Source: an uncultured Catenibacterium sp. (GTDB taxonomy: Bacteria; Bacillota_I; Bacilli_A; Erysipelotrichales; Coprobacillaceae). Taken from it: 6,190 bases of DNA. The notes under the pieces are model-generated. The model did not search any database and was not told the DNA's origin. It saw nothing but the letters and a program-made list of their open reading frames with translations. The stretch is taken from the NCBI RefSeq assembly GCF_900764565.1, contig NZ_CAAFOM010000117.1, positions 1 to 6,190 on the forward strand, in the 5' to 3' direction. Below are positions 1 to 5,865 of this stretch, one piece after another (position 1 is the stretch's first letter; each line of letters opens with the position of its first letter). Both the position numbers and the translations under genes were made by a program.

Positions 1-13
1 CCTACAAAATAAA

Positions 14-47
14 AGACTAGAAGTTAAATATAAGCAACCTCTAGTCT
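14..47 (-). terminator. Probable intrinsic terminator
   Basis: On the minus strand a 12-bp stem (arms 36-47 and 14-25, one G-U wobble) encloses a 10-nt loop. A T-rich tract, TTTATTTTG, follows. The tail is interrupted by an A, so termination may be imperfect. It lies about 136 nt downstream of the ATPase stop codon and 14 nt beyond the branched inverted-repeat block. It could therefore end either the ATPase mRNA or a separate small RNA. Confidence 0.55.
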
Positions 48-61
48 GTATGTTTATTTAA

Positions 62-159
62 TGAAGAGAAGAACAACACATTAATAGTCATAACTATTAA
101 TCGTTATTCACGAGCTTACCTTATGAATGTCTCAAGTCATAATGAATAACTTCTCTTCA
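62..159. repeat. Nested inverted repeats, possible three-way-junction RNA or MITE-like element
   Basis: Seen directly: a perfect 10-bp outer inverted repeat (TGAAGAGAAG at 62-71 with its complement at 150-159) encloses two further hairpins. Hairpin A is a perfect 9-bp stem (80-88 with 93-101) and a 4-nt loop. Hairpin B has an 8-bp stem (103-110 with 143-150) that stacks directly on a 6-bp stem (121-126 with 137-142), with a 10-nt bulge at 111-120. Position 150 is shared by the outer stem and hairpin B. The arrangement is a compact three-way junction with almost no unpaired linker. No ORF or known RNA family is recognised. It may be a structured 3' UTR, a small RNA ending at the terminator at 14-47, or a miniature inverted-repeat element. 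No convincing target-site duplication is seen. Confidence 0.5.
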
Positions 160-183
160 ATGATGTGATATCACTTTTTAGTT

Positions 184-1512
184 CTATAATACAAAAGGTA
201 CAAGATAAAACGGTCTAAACAATAGACTATTCTCTTTGCCTATATCTTTTTGTGAAATCAAATATGACTTATTCACAATATTGGAATACTTCTTACAGAA
301 CTCATTGATTGATTCATGTTTTCCAATACCTGAAGATTTCACCTCAAATACTTTGATTTTACTTCCCTCAGATACTAGAAAATCAACCTCATAATAATGC
401 GTACTTCCTTTTTTGTTCCAAGTATGATAATACAATTCTCTTCCTGATGCAGCAATCATCTGAGCCATTAGATTTTCATACAAATAACCAAGATTAATAG
501 GTAACTTATCAGACAATAGTTTTGCATATATTTCATTTTCTGTTGCTGGGCGATCAATAAACATAAGTGTGACAAACAAACCAGTATCTGCAATATAGAG
601 CTTATAACTATCAAAATCTTTTGTGTCTGCCAAGCTTACTTTTGGATCAGTTGTATTAAAACATGGTAGCACTGTCTTTGAATCAATCAACTCATATAAT
701 AATTCTTCACTTCTTACATTATTCTTCTTACCTATCGCAGTTGTTATGCGATATTTTTTTGTATCTTTTGCGAGCTGAGCAGGTATTGAATGATACATAG
801 CTGATAATCTACCAGAAGCATCAATCTTCTTAAAATCTTCTTCATACAGATTAATAATCTGTCTTTTGACCATATCTATTTCTGAAAAGTTTTTACCATT
901 TACATAAGCTTCTACAGCCTGTGGCATTCCTCCAACAGCCATATATATTCTCAAATCTCTCATTAACTTACGATTGGTGGCTTGACCAATAGCTTTACCC
1001 ATATTATATATATCTTTCAACAATCCATAATTACTACCTGTGGCAGTACAGAACTCTTCATAGTCCATTGGGTAAATCTGAATCTTCATTTCCTCAGAAG
1101 GAATAAGAATATCCTTTACATTCTTCTTAATTGATATCAAAGATCCTGTTTCTAGATAACTATATCTACCATCTGCAACAAGATGTTTAATTGCTTGTCT
1201 TGCTTTAGGAAATAACTGTACTTCATCAAAAATAATAAGGGATTCATGTTCATATAATGTGATTCCGGTTTCTGCCTGCAATCTTAGAAAAAATATATTT
1301 AGATTACCTATATCATCAAAACATTCAAGAATATTATTTGTTGTCTTTGAAAAGTCTATCAAAATATATGACTTATACTCATTCTTCGCAAAATTTTCCG
1401 CAATAGTTGACTTACCAACACGTCTTGCCCCCTCTAACAGAACTGCATATCGATCTGAATAATTATGCTTCCATTCAAGTAGCTTATCATACGCTTTTCT
1501 CTTAAAAAACAT
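184..1512 (-). CDS. AAA_14/DUF4143-type ATP-binding protein (COG1373-like)
   Basis: A 442-residue P-loop ATPase of a family with no settled function. The N-terminal ATPase domain has a Walker A motif, GARRVGKS (residues 28-35), a Walker B motif, LIIFDE (92-97, D96/E97), and a TGSLIS stretch (122-127) in the sensor position. The C-terminal DUF4143-like part ends in EVDF (375-378) and EVK (390-392). That spacing resembles a PD-(D/E)XK nuclease core and is usual in this family. No signal peptide or membrane segment is seen, so it is probably cytoplasmic. The ATG at 1512 is chosen because AGGAGG (1519-1524) sits 6 nt upstream. An upstream in-frame GTG at 1527 would place that Shine-Dalgarno inside the gene. 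The gene stands alone downstream of the lysA terminator, with its own repeat-bearing leader. Roles in DNA transactions, defence or toxin-antitoxin-like systems are guesses. Family assignment is confident; function is not. Confidence 0.88.
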   Translation of the reverse strand: MFFKRKAYDKLLEWKHNYSDRYAVLLEGARRVGKSTIAENFAKNEYKSYILIDFSKTTNNILECFDDIGNLNIFFLRLQAETGITLYEHESLIIFDEVQLFPKARQAIKHLVADGRYSYLETGSLISIKKNVKDILIPSEEMKIQIYPMDYEEFCTATGSNYGLLKDIYNMGKAIGQATNRKLMRDLRIYMAVGGMPQAVEAYVNGKNFSEIDMVKRQIINLYEEDFKKIDASGRLSAMYHSIPAQLAKDTKKYRITTAIGKKNNVRSEELLYELIDSKTVLPCFNTTDPKVSLADTKDFDSYKLYIADTGLFVTLMFIDRPATENEIYAKLLSDKLPINLGYLYENLMAQMIAASGRELYYHTWNKKGSTHYYEVDFLVSEGSKIKVFEVKSSGIGKHESINEFCKKYSNIVNKSYLISQKDIGKENSLLFRPFYLVPFVL

Positions 1513-1543
1513 AGAATACCTCCTCACTTTTTAAATATATATA

Positions 1544-1657
1544 ACTTTCTTCAATCTTATTATCTGTCAAAATATGACTTTCTTCAATCTTTTATTTACC
1601 AAAAATGTGACTTTCTTCAATCTTTTTTTACCCTAAAATGGTACTTTCTTCAAACTT
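1544..1657. repeat. Four direct repeats at an exact 33-bp period in the ATPase leader
   Basis: The 15-bp core ACTTTCTTCAATCTT (plus strand) begins at 1544, 1577, 1610 and 1643, giving exactly 33 bp between starts. The first three cores are identical and the fourth has one change (AATCTT to AAACTT). The intervals are AT-rich and partly conserved (for example TTTACC and AAAATG in units 2 and 3). The array fills most of the gap between the lysA terminator and the ATPase ribosome binding site. About three helical turns per unit would put the copies on nearly the same DNA face, as in operator or iteron arrays. On the minus strand each core includes TTGAAG, which resembles a -35 box. Confidence 0.85.
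1559..1587 (-). promoter_or_regulatory. Candidate promoter of the ATPase gene inside the repeat array
   Basis: On the minus strand TTGAAG (1587-1582) is followed after exactly 17 nt by GATAAT (1564-1559), which differs from TATAAT at one base. This would start transcription near 1552, about 40 nt before the ATG. The -35 hexamer is only 4/6 to consensus. Units 2 to 4 each contain the same TTGAAG, and AT-rich stretches follow at similar distances, so the exact promoter among them is uncertain. Confidence 0.4.
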
Positions 1658-1687
1658 TCAGTAATTATGTTCTGTATATTTATATGC

Positions 1688-1715
1688 AAAAAAAGGGGAT
1701 AGCATCGCTATCTCC
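1688..1715 (-). terminator. Intrinsic terminator of the lysine operon
   Basis: The minus strand has a 9-position stem (GGAGATAGC against GCTATCCCC, with one A-C mismatch) and a 3-nt loop, followed directly by seven T residues (1694-1688). It begins 6 nt after the lysA stop codon and separates the operon from the ATPase gene. Confidence 0.88.
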
Positions 1716-1721
1716 TCATGA

Positions 1722-3023
1722 CTATTCTTCATCAAATAAAACTAGATCATCAAATGTCTGTCTTCTTACTACGACTCTTGATTCACCTTCATAAGTGAAT
1801 ACTACAGCTGGTTTAGGTAACTGGTTGTAATTAGAAGACATAGAGTAGTTATATGCACCTGTAGAGAATACTGCAAAAATATCTCCTGGCATAATATTAG
1901 CTGTAACTGGTAAATCCTTAGTAATCATATCAGCACTTTCACAGATCTTACCTACAACTGTTACAGTCTTAGTCTTTGTTTCTCCTGCTTTATTTGCGAC
2001 AATACCATCATATTTCGCATCATATAAAGGTGTACGGATATTATCAGACATACCACCATCAATAGATACATAAGTACGTACATCAGGGATTTCTTTAATA
2101 CATCCTACTGTATAAAGTGTAATACCTGCATTACCTACAACATAACGTCCTGGTTCAATCATAACAGCTGGACGTTCCCATCCATGACTATCATATTCAT
2201 TATAAATAACCTTCATGATTTCTGATGTAATAGATTCAAAATCAAGTGGTTCATCCTGTTTCGTATAGGCAATACCATAACCACCACCGGCATTGATCTT
2301 ACTTGTTACAACACCAAATGTATTATAGATTTCATTCACAAACTTCATGAACTGAAGCATTGCATTCACATAAGCGAATAAATCAAATACCTGAGAACCA
2401 ATATGACAATGAATACCTTCATATTCGATATTATCAGACTCTAAGATTTTCTGAATAGCTTTTAAATAGATACCATAATGAGAACTAAAGCCAAACTTAG
2501 TATCCTTATGACCAGTCATGATATAGTTATGACCACCAGCTTTAATACCAGGTACAATTCTTAAAGTAGCCTTTACTTTCTTACCTAGTTTACCTGCAAT
2601 CTTTTCACAGTTTTCAATTTCATAGAAGTTATCTACTACGAAATGAGTGACATCATGACTTAATGCATATTCAATTTCTGAAGGAAGTTTATTGTTTCCA
2701 TGGAAGTAAATCTTATCTGGATCAAATCCAGCACGTAGTGCGATACTGATTTCTCCTGCAGATACGCAATCAATTCCAATACCATATTCACTTGCAAGCT
2801 TATAGATTGCAAGACAGCTAAAAGACTTAGAAGCAAATAATGGAAGTGCCTTTTCATACTTATCCATGAACTTTGTCTTTAATTCATTCATCTGATGTCT
2901 AATATGACCTTCACTCATAACATAAAGTGGTGTGCCATACTGCTTTGCAAGATCAGATGCTTTAATACCATCTATATATAAATCATTGCCTTTTATATCA
3001 GCAAACTGTGTCTGTAATACCAT
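1722..3023 (-). CDS. lysA: Diaminopimelate decarboxylase
   Basis: This 433-residue enzyme catalyses the last step of lysine synthesis, the PLP-dependent decarboxylation of meso-2,6-diaminopimelate to L-lysine in the cytoplasm. It has the fold-type III alanine-racemase-like barrel followed by a C-terminal beta domain. Visible motifs are FASKSF with the expected PLP-binding lysine K66, HCHIGSQ (205-211), the glycine-rich phosphate loop GGGYG (246-250), EPGRY (290-294), CES-D (361-365) and the GAY motif (389-391). The last two are active-site elements from the dimer partner. Length is normal for the family. The ATG at 3023 follows AAGGGG with 6 nt spacing, and this site overlaps the dapB stop codon region (10-nt gap). 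It is the last gene of the riboswitch-controlled operon and is followed immediately by a terminator. No sign of damage is seen. Confidence 0.97.
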   Translation of the reverse strand: MVLQTQFADIKGNDLYIDGIKASDLAKQYGTPLYVMSEGHIRHQMNELKTKFMDKYEKALPLFASKSFSCLAIYKLASEYGIGIDCVSAGEISIALRAGFDPDKIYFHGNNKLPSEIEYALSHDVTHFVVDNFYEIENCEKIAGKLGKKVKATLRIVPGIKAGGHNYIMTGHKDTKFGFSSHYGIYLKAIQKILESDNIEYEGIHCHIGSQVFDLFAYVNAMLQFMKFVNEIYNTFGVVTSKINAGGGYGIAYTKQDEPLDFESITSEIMKVIYNEYDSHGWERPAVMIEPGRYVVGNAGITLYTVGCIKEIPDVRTYVSIDGGMSDNIRTPLYDAKYDGIVANKAGETKTKTVTVVGKICESADMITKDLPVTANIMPGDIFAVFSTGAYNYSMSSNYNQLPKPAVVFTYEGESRVVVRRQTFDDLVLFDEE

Positions 3024-3033
3024 ACCATTCCCC

Positions 3034-3780
3034 TTAATATAATGTTTTTAAATCGAATAAACCTTTGTCTTTATTCATTAATGCCTTTAATGCAGCCACA
3101 GCACCATTCGCAAATACTTCTTTAGAAAGAGCTGTATGCTTTACTTCTACGATTTCATCCTGTCCTGCAAACATCACTGTATGTTCACCAAAGATTGTCC
3201 CACCTCTAATAGATGAAATACCTACTTCATTTCTTTCTCTCTTACGATGAATAGAATGACGATCATAAGTAGGTTCTAATGAATCATCTAAAGCATTATT
3301 AATACCATCATATAACATCACTGCAGTACCTGATGGTGAATCAATTTTCTGATTATGATGTTTTTCCATGATTTCAATATCAAAATGATGTTCAAAGAAT
3401 TCTTTCGCAAATTCACTCACCATTTTATTCATCATAGCCACACCATAAGAAGTGTTATAAGACTGGAAGAGGGCAATCTCATGAGATGCTTCTTCAATCT
3501 TCTTTAAGTCTTCTGCACTAAAGCCAGTAGTAGCAAATACAACTTTACACTTATTCTTTAATGCATAAGATAGAATACTATCTAGATTGGCAGGATGTGA
3601 GAAATCAATGATTGCATCAATATCATCCTGTACTTCATCTAATGACTTATATGCAGGTACTTCTGGCTGTACATCAAATACAGGAGATACAACACCAGCT
3701 AATTCTAAATCTGCATCATTCATCACTGCATGGGCTACTTTCTTACCCATTAAACCATAACCATATACTAATACTTTCAT
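3034..3780 (-). CDS. dapB: 4-hydroxy-tetrahydrodipicolinate reductase
   Basis: A 248-residue NAD(P)H-dependent reductase that converts the DapA product to tetrahydrodipicolinate in the diaminopimelate/lysine pathway. The N-terminal Rossmann domain shows GYGLMG (7-12) and the ATTGF loop (83-87). The catalytic and substrate-binding region shows EKHHNQK (139-145, catalytic H141, K145) and DSPSGTA (147-153). SSIRGG (189-194) and GEHTVMF (198-204) follow, all standard for DapB. The ATG at 3780 is preferred: it lies 1 nt after the dapA stop, and an AAGGG Shine-Dalgarno sits 8 nt upstream, inside the dapA end. A longer in-frame TTG start at 3801 would add seven residues ahead of the Rossmann strand and lacks its own site. 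The 1-nt gap suggests translational coupling to dapA. Confidence 0.97.
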   Translation of the reverse strand: MKVLVYGYGLMGKKVAHAVMNDADLELAGVVSPVFDVQPEVPAYKSLDEVQDDIDAIIDFSHPANLDSILSYALKNKCKVVFATTGFSAEDLKKIEEASHEIALFQSYNTSYGVAMMNKMVSEFAKEFFEHHFDIEIMEKHHNQKIDSPSGTAVMLYDGINNALDDSLEPTYDRHSIHRKRERNEVGISSIRGGTIFGEHTVMFAGQDEIVEVKHTALSKEVFANGAVAALKALMNKDKGLFDLKTLY

Positions 3781-3781
3781 C

Positions 3782-4681
3782 TTAATAACCCTTGCTTTCA
3801 AATTCTTTCATTGCATCAAATAATAACTTCTTATTTTCTTCTGTAGTTGGAATAAGAGGCTGACGAAGCATATCACTTTCAATAACACCCATATGCTTTA
3901 ATGCAGCCTTAGGCATGATTGGGTTTACATCAATAAATAAGTATTTAGATACATCATTTAAATCATAAGCCATCTTTCTGGCAAGTTCTAAGTCACCCTT
4001 TAATGCAGCCTGTGCAAACATTTCTGTTTCTCTTGGATAAAGGTTAGATAATACTGAAATAACACCTTTACCTCCTGCGGCGATAAATGGAAGAATATTA
4101 TCATCACATCCAGAATATAAATCAAAGTCCATATCCTTAGTACGTGTTAATACTTCCATTGCATACGCAATATCATCTGTTGCATCTTTCATAGCAACAA
4201 TATTAGGAACTTTAGCAAGTTCTACTACTGTATCTACACTGATCTTCATACCAGTTCTACCTGGTACATTATACATAATAAGTGGTAAATCACTTGCAGC
4301 AGCAACGGCCTTATAATGTTCAATTAAACCTCTCTGAGAAGTCTTATTGTAGTAAGGTGTTACAACTAAGTTTGCATCAGCACCTGCTTCAGCATTGAAC
4401 TTAGCCTTTCTAATAGCCTGTGCAGTATAGTTAGAACCTGCACCTGCAATAACCTTTACACCTGTACCCTTAGCCATTTCTACTGTAATCTTAGTGAGTT
4501 CAAATTCATCTTCAATATCAATAGTTGCAGGTTCACCAGTTGTTCCATTGACAAGTAATGCTTTTACACCACCATCAATCATTCTCTGTACCTGTCTCTT
4601 ATAACCTTCGTAATCAATACTTCCATCTTCAAACATTGGTAATACCAATGCAACACCTGTTCCTTCAAAAATTGGTTCCAT
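3782..4681 (-). CDS. dapA: 4-hydroxy-tetrahydrodipicolinate synthase
   Basis: A 299-residue class I aldolase that condenses pyruvate with L-aspartate-4-semialdehyde, the first step committed to diaminopimelate and lysine. Visible signature elements are NGTTGE (45-50, T47/T48), TPYYNK (108-113), YNVPGRTG (137-144, with catalytic Y137 and R142) and VAMKDAT (162-168) with Schiff-base lysine K165. SGCDD (190-194) and GGKGVISV (203-210) follow. The length is typical. The ATG at 4681 lies 1 nt after the stop of the ACT gene. The AGGAGG site is 12 nt upstream, a rather long spacing, inside the end of that gene, which suggests coupled translation. Enzymes of Gram-positive bacteria are often not feedback-inhibited by lysine. 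Here the obvious lysine control is the upstream riboswitch. Confidence 0.97.
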   Translation of the reverse strand: MEPIFEGTGVALVLPMFEDGSIDYEGYKRQVQRMIDGGVKALLVNGTTGEPATIDIEDEFELTKITVEMAKGTGVKVIAGAGSNYTAQAIRKAKFNAEAGADANLVVTPYYNKTSQRGLIEHYKAVAAASDLPLIMYNVPGRTGMKISVDTVVELAKVPNIVAMKDATDDIAYAMEVLTRTKDMDFDLYSGCDDNILPFIAAGGKGVISVLSNLYPRETEMFAQAALKGDLELARKMAYDLNDVSKYLFIDVNPIMPKAALKHMGVIESDMLRQPLIPTTEENKKLLFDAMKEFESKGY

Positions 4682-4682
4682 T

Positions 4683-5141
4683 TTATGCTAATTCCTCCTG
4701 AATCTTTTCTAATGCTTTCTTTAAATATTTCTTTTCTATAACATATGAAATAGATACTTCACTTGTTGTCACCTGAGCAAATGGGATCTGGTTATCACCT
4801 AGAACTTTGAATAACTTACTTGCAAAACCGACTTCATTTTCCATATGACCTTCTACAACAAGCTTACCGACATTCTTAGATGCAAACACACCAATACGTG
4901 GGTGATTCTTCTTTACTTCTTCAATAGCCTTGTTTAAAGCACTCTGTGCTTTTGCATCACATGTGAAATCAATACGCATTTCATCTTCTAGCATGACTGA
5001 TGAGATCATATCGATGTTCACACCTTCACGACTAATTGTTTCAAACACATCAGCCACAAAGAGAGGATTCTTTTCAACATTCATTAACTTCACTTGAATA
5101 ATGTTTTCTTCAATCTCTAATCTTGTAATCACACTGTTCAT
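4683..5141 (-). CDS. Free-standing double-ACT protein like the aspartokinase regulatory domain
   Basis: A 152-residue protein made of two ACT modules (about 14-80 and 92-150) and no kinase domain. GVNIDMI (40-46) and TTSEVSISYVI (125-135) are hallmarks of the C-terminal regulatory region of aspartokinase. The size matches the beta subunit that Bacillus makes from an internal start inside lysC. Here no catalytic alpha coding sequence precedes it: the riboswitch and terminator lie directly upstream. The usual PG turn of the first ACT module is changed (EKNPLF, 24-29). Start choice: the ATG at 5141 has GGAG 9 nt upstream. The ATG at 5156 overlaps that GGAG and lacks its own site, and those at 5150 and 5147 are too close to it. 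It is first in the operon, so its level should follow lysine. It may be a detached beta subunit for an aspartokinase encoded elsewhere, or an independent amino-acid sensor. The domain assignment is firm; the role is inferred. Confidence 0.87.
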   Translation of the reverse strand: MNSVITRLEIEENIIQVKLMNVEKNPLFVADVFETISREGVNIDMISSVMLEDEMRIDFTCDAKAQSALNKAIEEVKKNHPRIGVFASKNVGKLVVEGHMENEVGFASKLFKVLGDNQIPFAQVTTSEVSISYVIEKKYLKKALEKIQEELA

Positions 5142-5164
5142 CTTCATCATCTCCATTTTTCTAT

Positions 5165-5196
5165 AAAAAAATATTGCAATGGTGCCATTGCAATAT
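5165..5196 (-). terminator. Riboswitch-controlled attenuator terminator
   Basis: A perfect 12-bp inverted repeat (5171-5182 with 5185-5196) is followed on the minus strand by a run of seven T (5171-5165, the first overlapping the stem). It lies between the riboswitch aptamer and the ACT gene. An alternative pairing is visible: GCACCA (5185-5180) and CAAT (5190-5187) can pair with TGGTGC (5231-5226) and ATTG (5222-5219) at the 3' side of aptamer helix P1. This is a classic antiterminator. Lysine binding should hold P1 closed, free the terminator and stop transcription. Confidence 0.9.
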
Positions 5197-5218
5197 AATT
5201 AGTAGTCTTCATTATATT

Positions 5219-5379
5219 CAATAGCGCACCACAAATATTTTGTGACAGTGAATAAGATCTTCTCTTATCCCCCAGATAACAGTTCATATACAGTTCCCTG
5301 TCTCTTCGGCATTTGCTCCCCCTTCATTATCTGGCTGTATCCATTAATAACGAATTCTTAACGCATGCACCTCTATTTG
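5219..5379 (-). promoter_or_regulatory. Lysine riboswitch (L box) aptamer
   Basis: The minus-strand transcript carries the conserved L-box elements in order: AAUAGAGGUGC near the 5' end (5377-5367), GGGGGAGCAAAUGCCGAAG (5322-5304), CUGGGGG (5275-5269) and the closing GCGCUAUU (5227-5220). P1 forms by AAUAG (5377-5373) with CUAUU (5224-5220). An 8-bp helix joins 5327-5334 to 5272-5279, and small hairpins lie at 5252-5268 and 5230-5244. The element binds L-lysine and represses the downstream genes by transcription termination. Its place ahead of dapA-dapB-lysA agrees with this. Confidence 0.95.
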
Positions 5380-5384
5380 TCAAC

Positions 5385-5390
5385 ATAATA
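5385..5390 (-). promoter_or_regulatory. Candidate -10 box for the lysine operon
   Basis: TATTAT on the minus strand (5 of 6 to TATAAT) would place the start near 5378, exactly at the first bases of aptamer helix P1. No good -35 is seen at 17 nt, where there is only a T-rich stretch in the end of the upstream gene. GATAAT just upstream is an alternative. The position supports it more than the hexamer does. Confidence 0.35.
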
Positions 5391-5398
5391 ACATATTA

Positions 5399-5836
5399 TC
5401 ACTCATAAAAAAAGTGATTTTCTTCTAAATAGTGCATATATTCTTTGATCCAGGGACTACCTAGGGCATATCGCTGAAGCAAGAATTCTATTTTATTTCC
5501 ATTATACATAAAACTCATCTTTAGCTCTGCACCTTTCTTCTTTGTTTTAAAGTCTGTCACAGATTGATAATCAAAGAAATAAACTTCTTCTATAAACTTT
5601 AAATTCTCATAACACATGAAAGTAATACCATCGTAATCAAAACTCATCATATAAAAATGCACTGGTTTACCATGTACATGACCTAACCACATTGTGAAAG
5701 CTGTCTTTTTCCAATCTACTTCATATTTCGTATGCGCAAAAGCTACATTATTATGAAATGAGATTCTTGATAAACGAATGTAATCTTGTAATAATTCTTC
5801 TCTCTTATTCATGGATTTCTCTTCTCTCTTATTCAT
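5399..5836 (-). CDS. Uncharacterised 145-residue protein
   Basis: I do not recognise a family. The protein is soluble in appearance, with no signal peptide or membrane segment. It is rich in aromatic residues and alternates short hydrophobic and polar stretches from about 27 to 125, suggesting a mostly beta domain. A helical C-terminus follows (about 127-140, PWIKEYMHYLEEN). A PH-like beta barrel is possible but not shown. The first eight residues, MNKREEKS, are partly repeated as MNKREE because a 24-bp unit is duplicated in frame. Two ATG starts (5836 and 5812) therefore share the same 12 nt just upstream. Neither has a strong Shine-Dalgarno; the second has a purine-rich GAGAGAAGAG created by the duplication, so a 137-residue form is equally possible. 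The stop codon lies about 20 nt before the lysine riboswitch with no terminator between them. An IS605-type right end abuts its 5' side. Confidence 0.72.
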   Translation of the reverse strand: MNKREEKSMNKREELLQDYIRLSRISFHNNVAFAHTKYEVDWKKTAFTMWLGHVHGKPVHFYMMSFDYDGITFMCYENLKFIEEVYFFDYQSVTDFKTKKKGAELKMSFMYNGNKIEFLLQRYALGSPWIKEYMHYLEENHFFYE

Positions 5837-5844
5837 GGATTTCT
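5797..5844. repeat. Perfect 24-bp tandem duplication over the start codon
   Basis: Positions 5797-5820 and 5821-5844 are identical. Each unit carries an ATG and the codons for MNKREE on the minus strand, plus the 9 nt before the ATG. The length is a multiple of three, so both ATGs remain in one frame. Confidence 0.95.
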
Positions 5845-5865
5845 AAAGGCAATTGATCAGGATCT

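Noticed and set aside
165..174. Perfect palindrome GTGATATCAC followed by five T on the plus strand, as a terminator or operator
   Set aside because: The stem has no room for a loop and no plus-strand gene leads into it. A binding site is possible but nothing else supports it.
1259..1462. Plus-strand open frame of 67 codons inside the ATPase gene
   Set aside because: It lies opposite the Walker A/B coding region, has no family resemblance, and is explained as a shadow of the real gene.
1513..1527. GTG start at 1527 for the ATPase gene, adding five residues
   Set aside because: The AGGAGG at 1519-1524 lies immediately after that GTG and is correctly spaced for the ATG at 1512.
1544..1657. 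CRISPR array, suggested by regular spacing near 33 bp
   Set aside because: The conserved core is only 15 bp, the intervals resemble each other instead of being unique spacers, and no cas gene is near.
2660..2857. Second minus-strand frame of 65 codons within lysA
   Set aside because: It is out of frame with a full-length, motif-complete lysA and has no recognisable features.
3065..3250. Plus-strand open frame of 61 codons opposite dapB
   Set aside because: It is antisense to a conserved coding region and has no independent support.
3781..3801. TTG start at 3801 for dapB, adding seven residues and overlapping dapA
   Set aside because: The ATG at 3780 has an AAGGG site 8 nt upstream and begins right at the Rossmann strand as in other DapB proteins.
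5142..5156. ATG starts at 5156, 5150 or 5147 for the ACT gene
   Set aside because: The only Shine-Dalgarno-like GGAG overlaps the first and is too close to the next two; the ATG at 5141 is spaced properly.
5398..5418. Inverted repeat ATCACT/AGTGAT at the end of the 145-residue gene as its terminator
   Set aside because: The stem is only 6 bp and AT-rich, and no T-run follows it on the minus strand.
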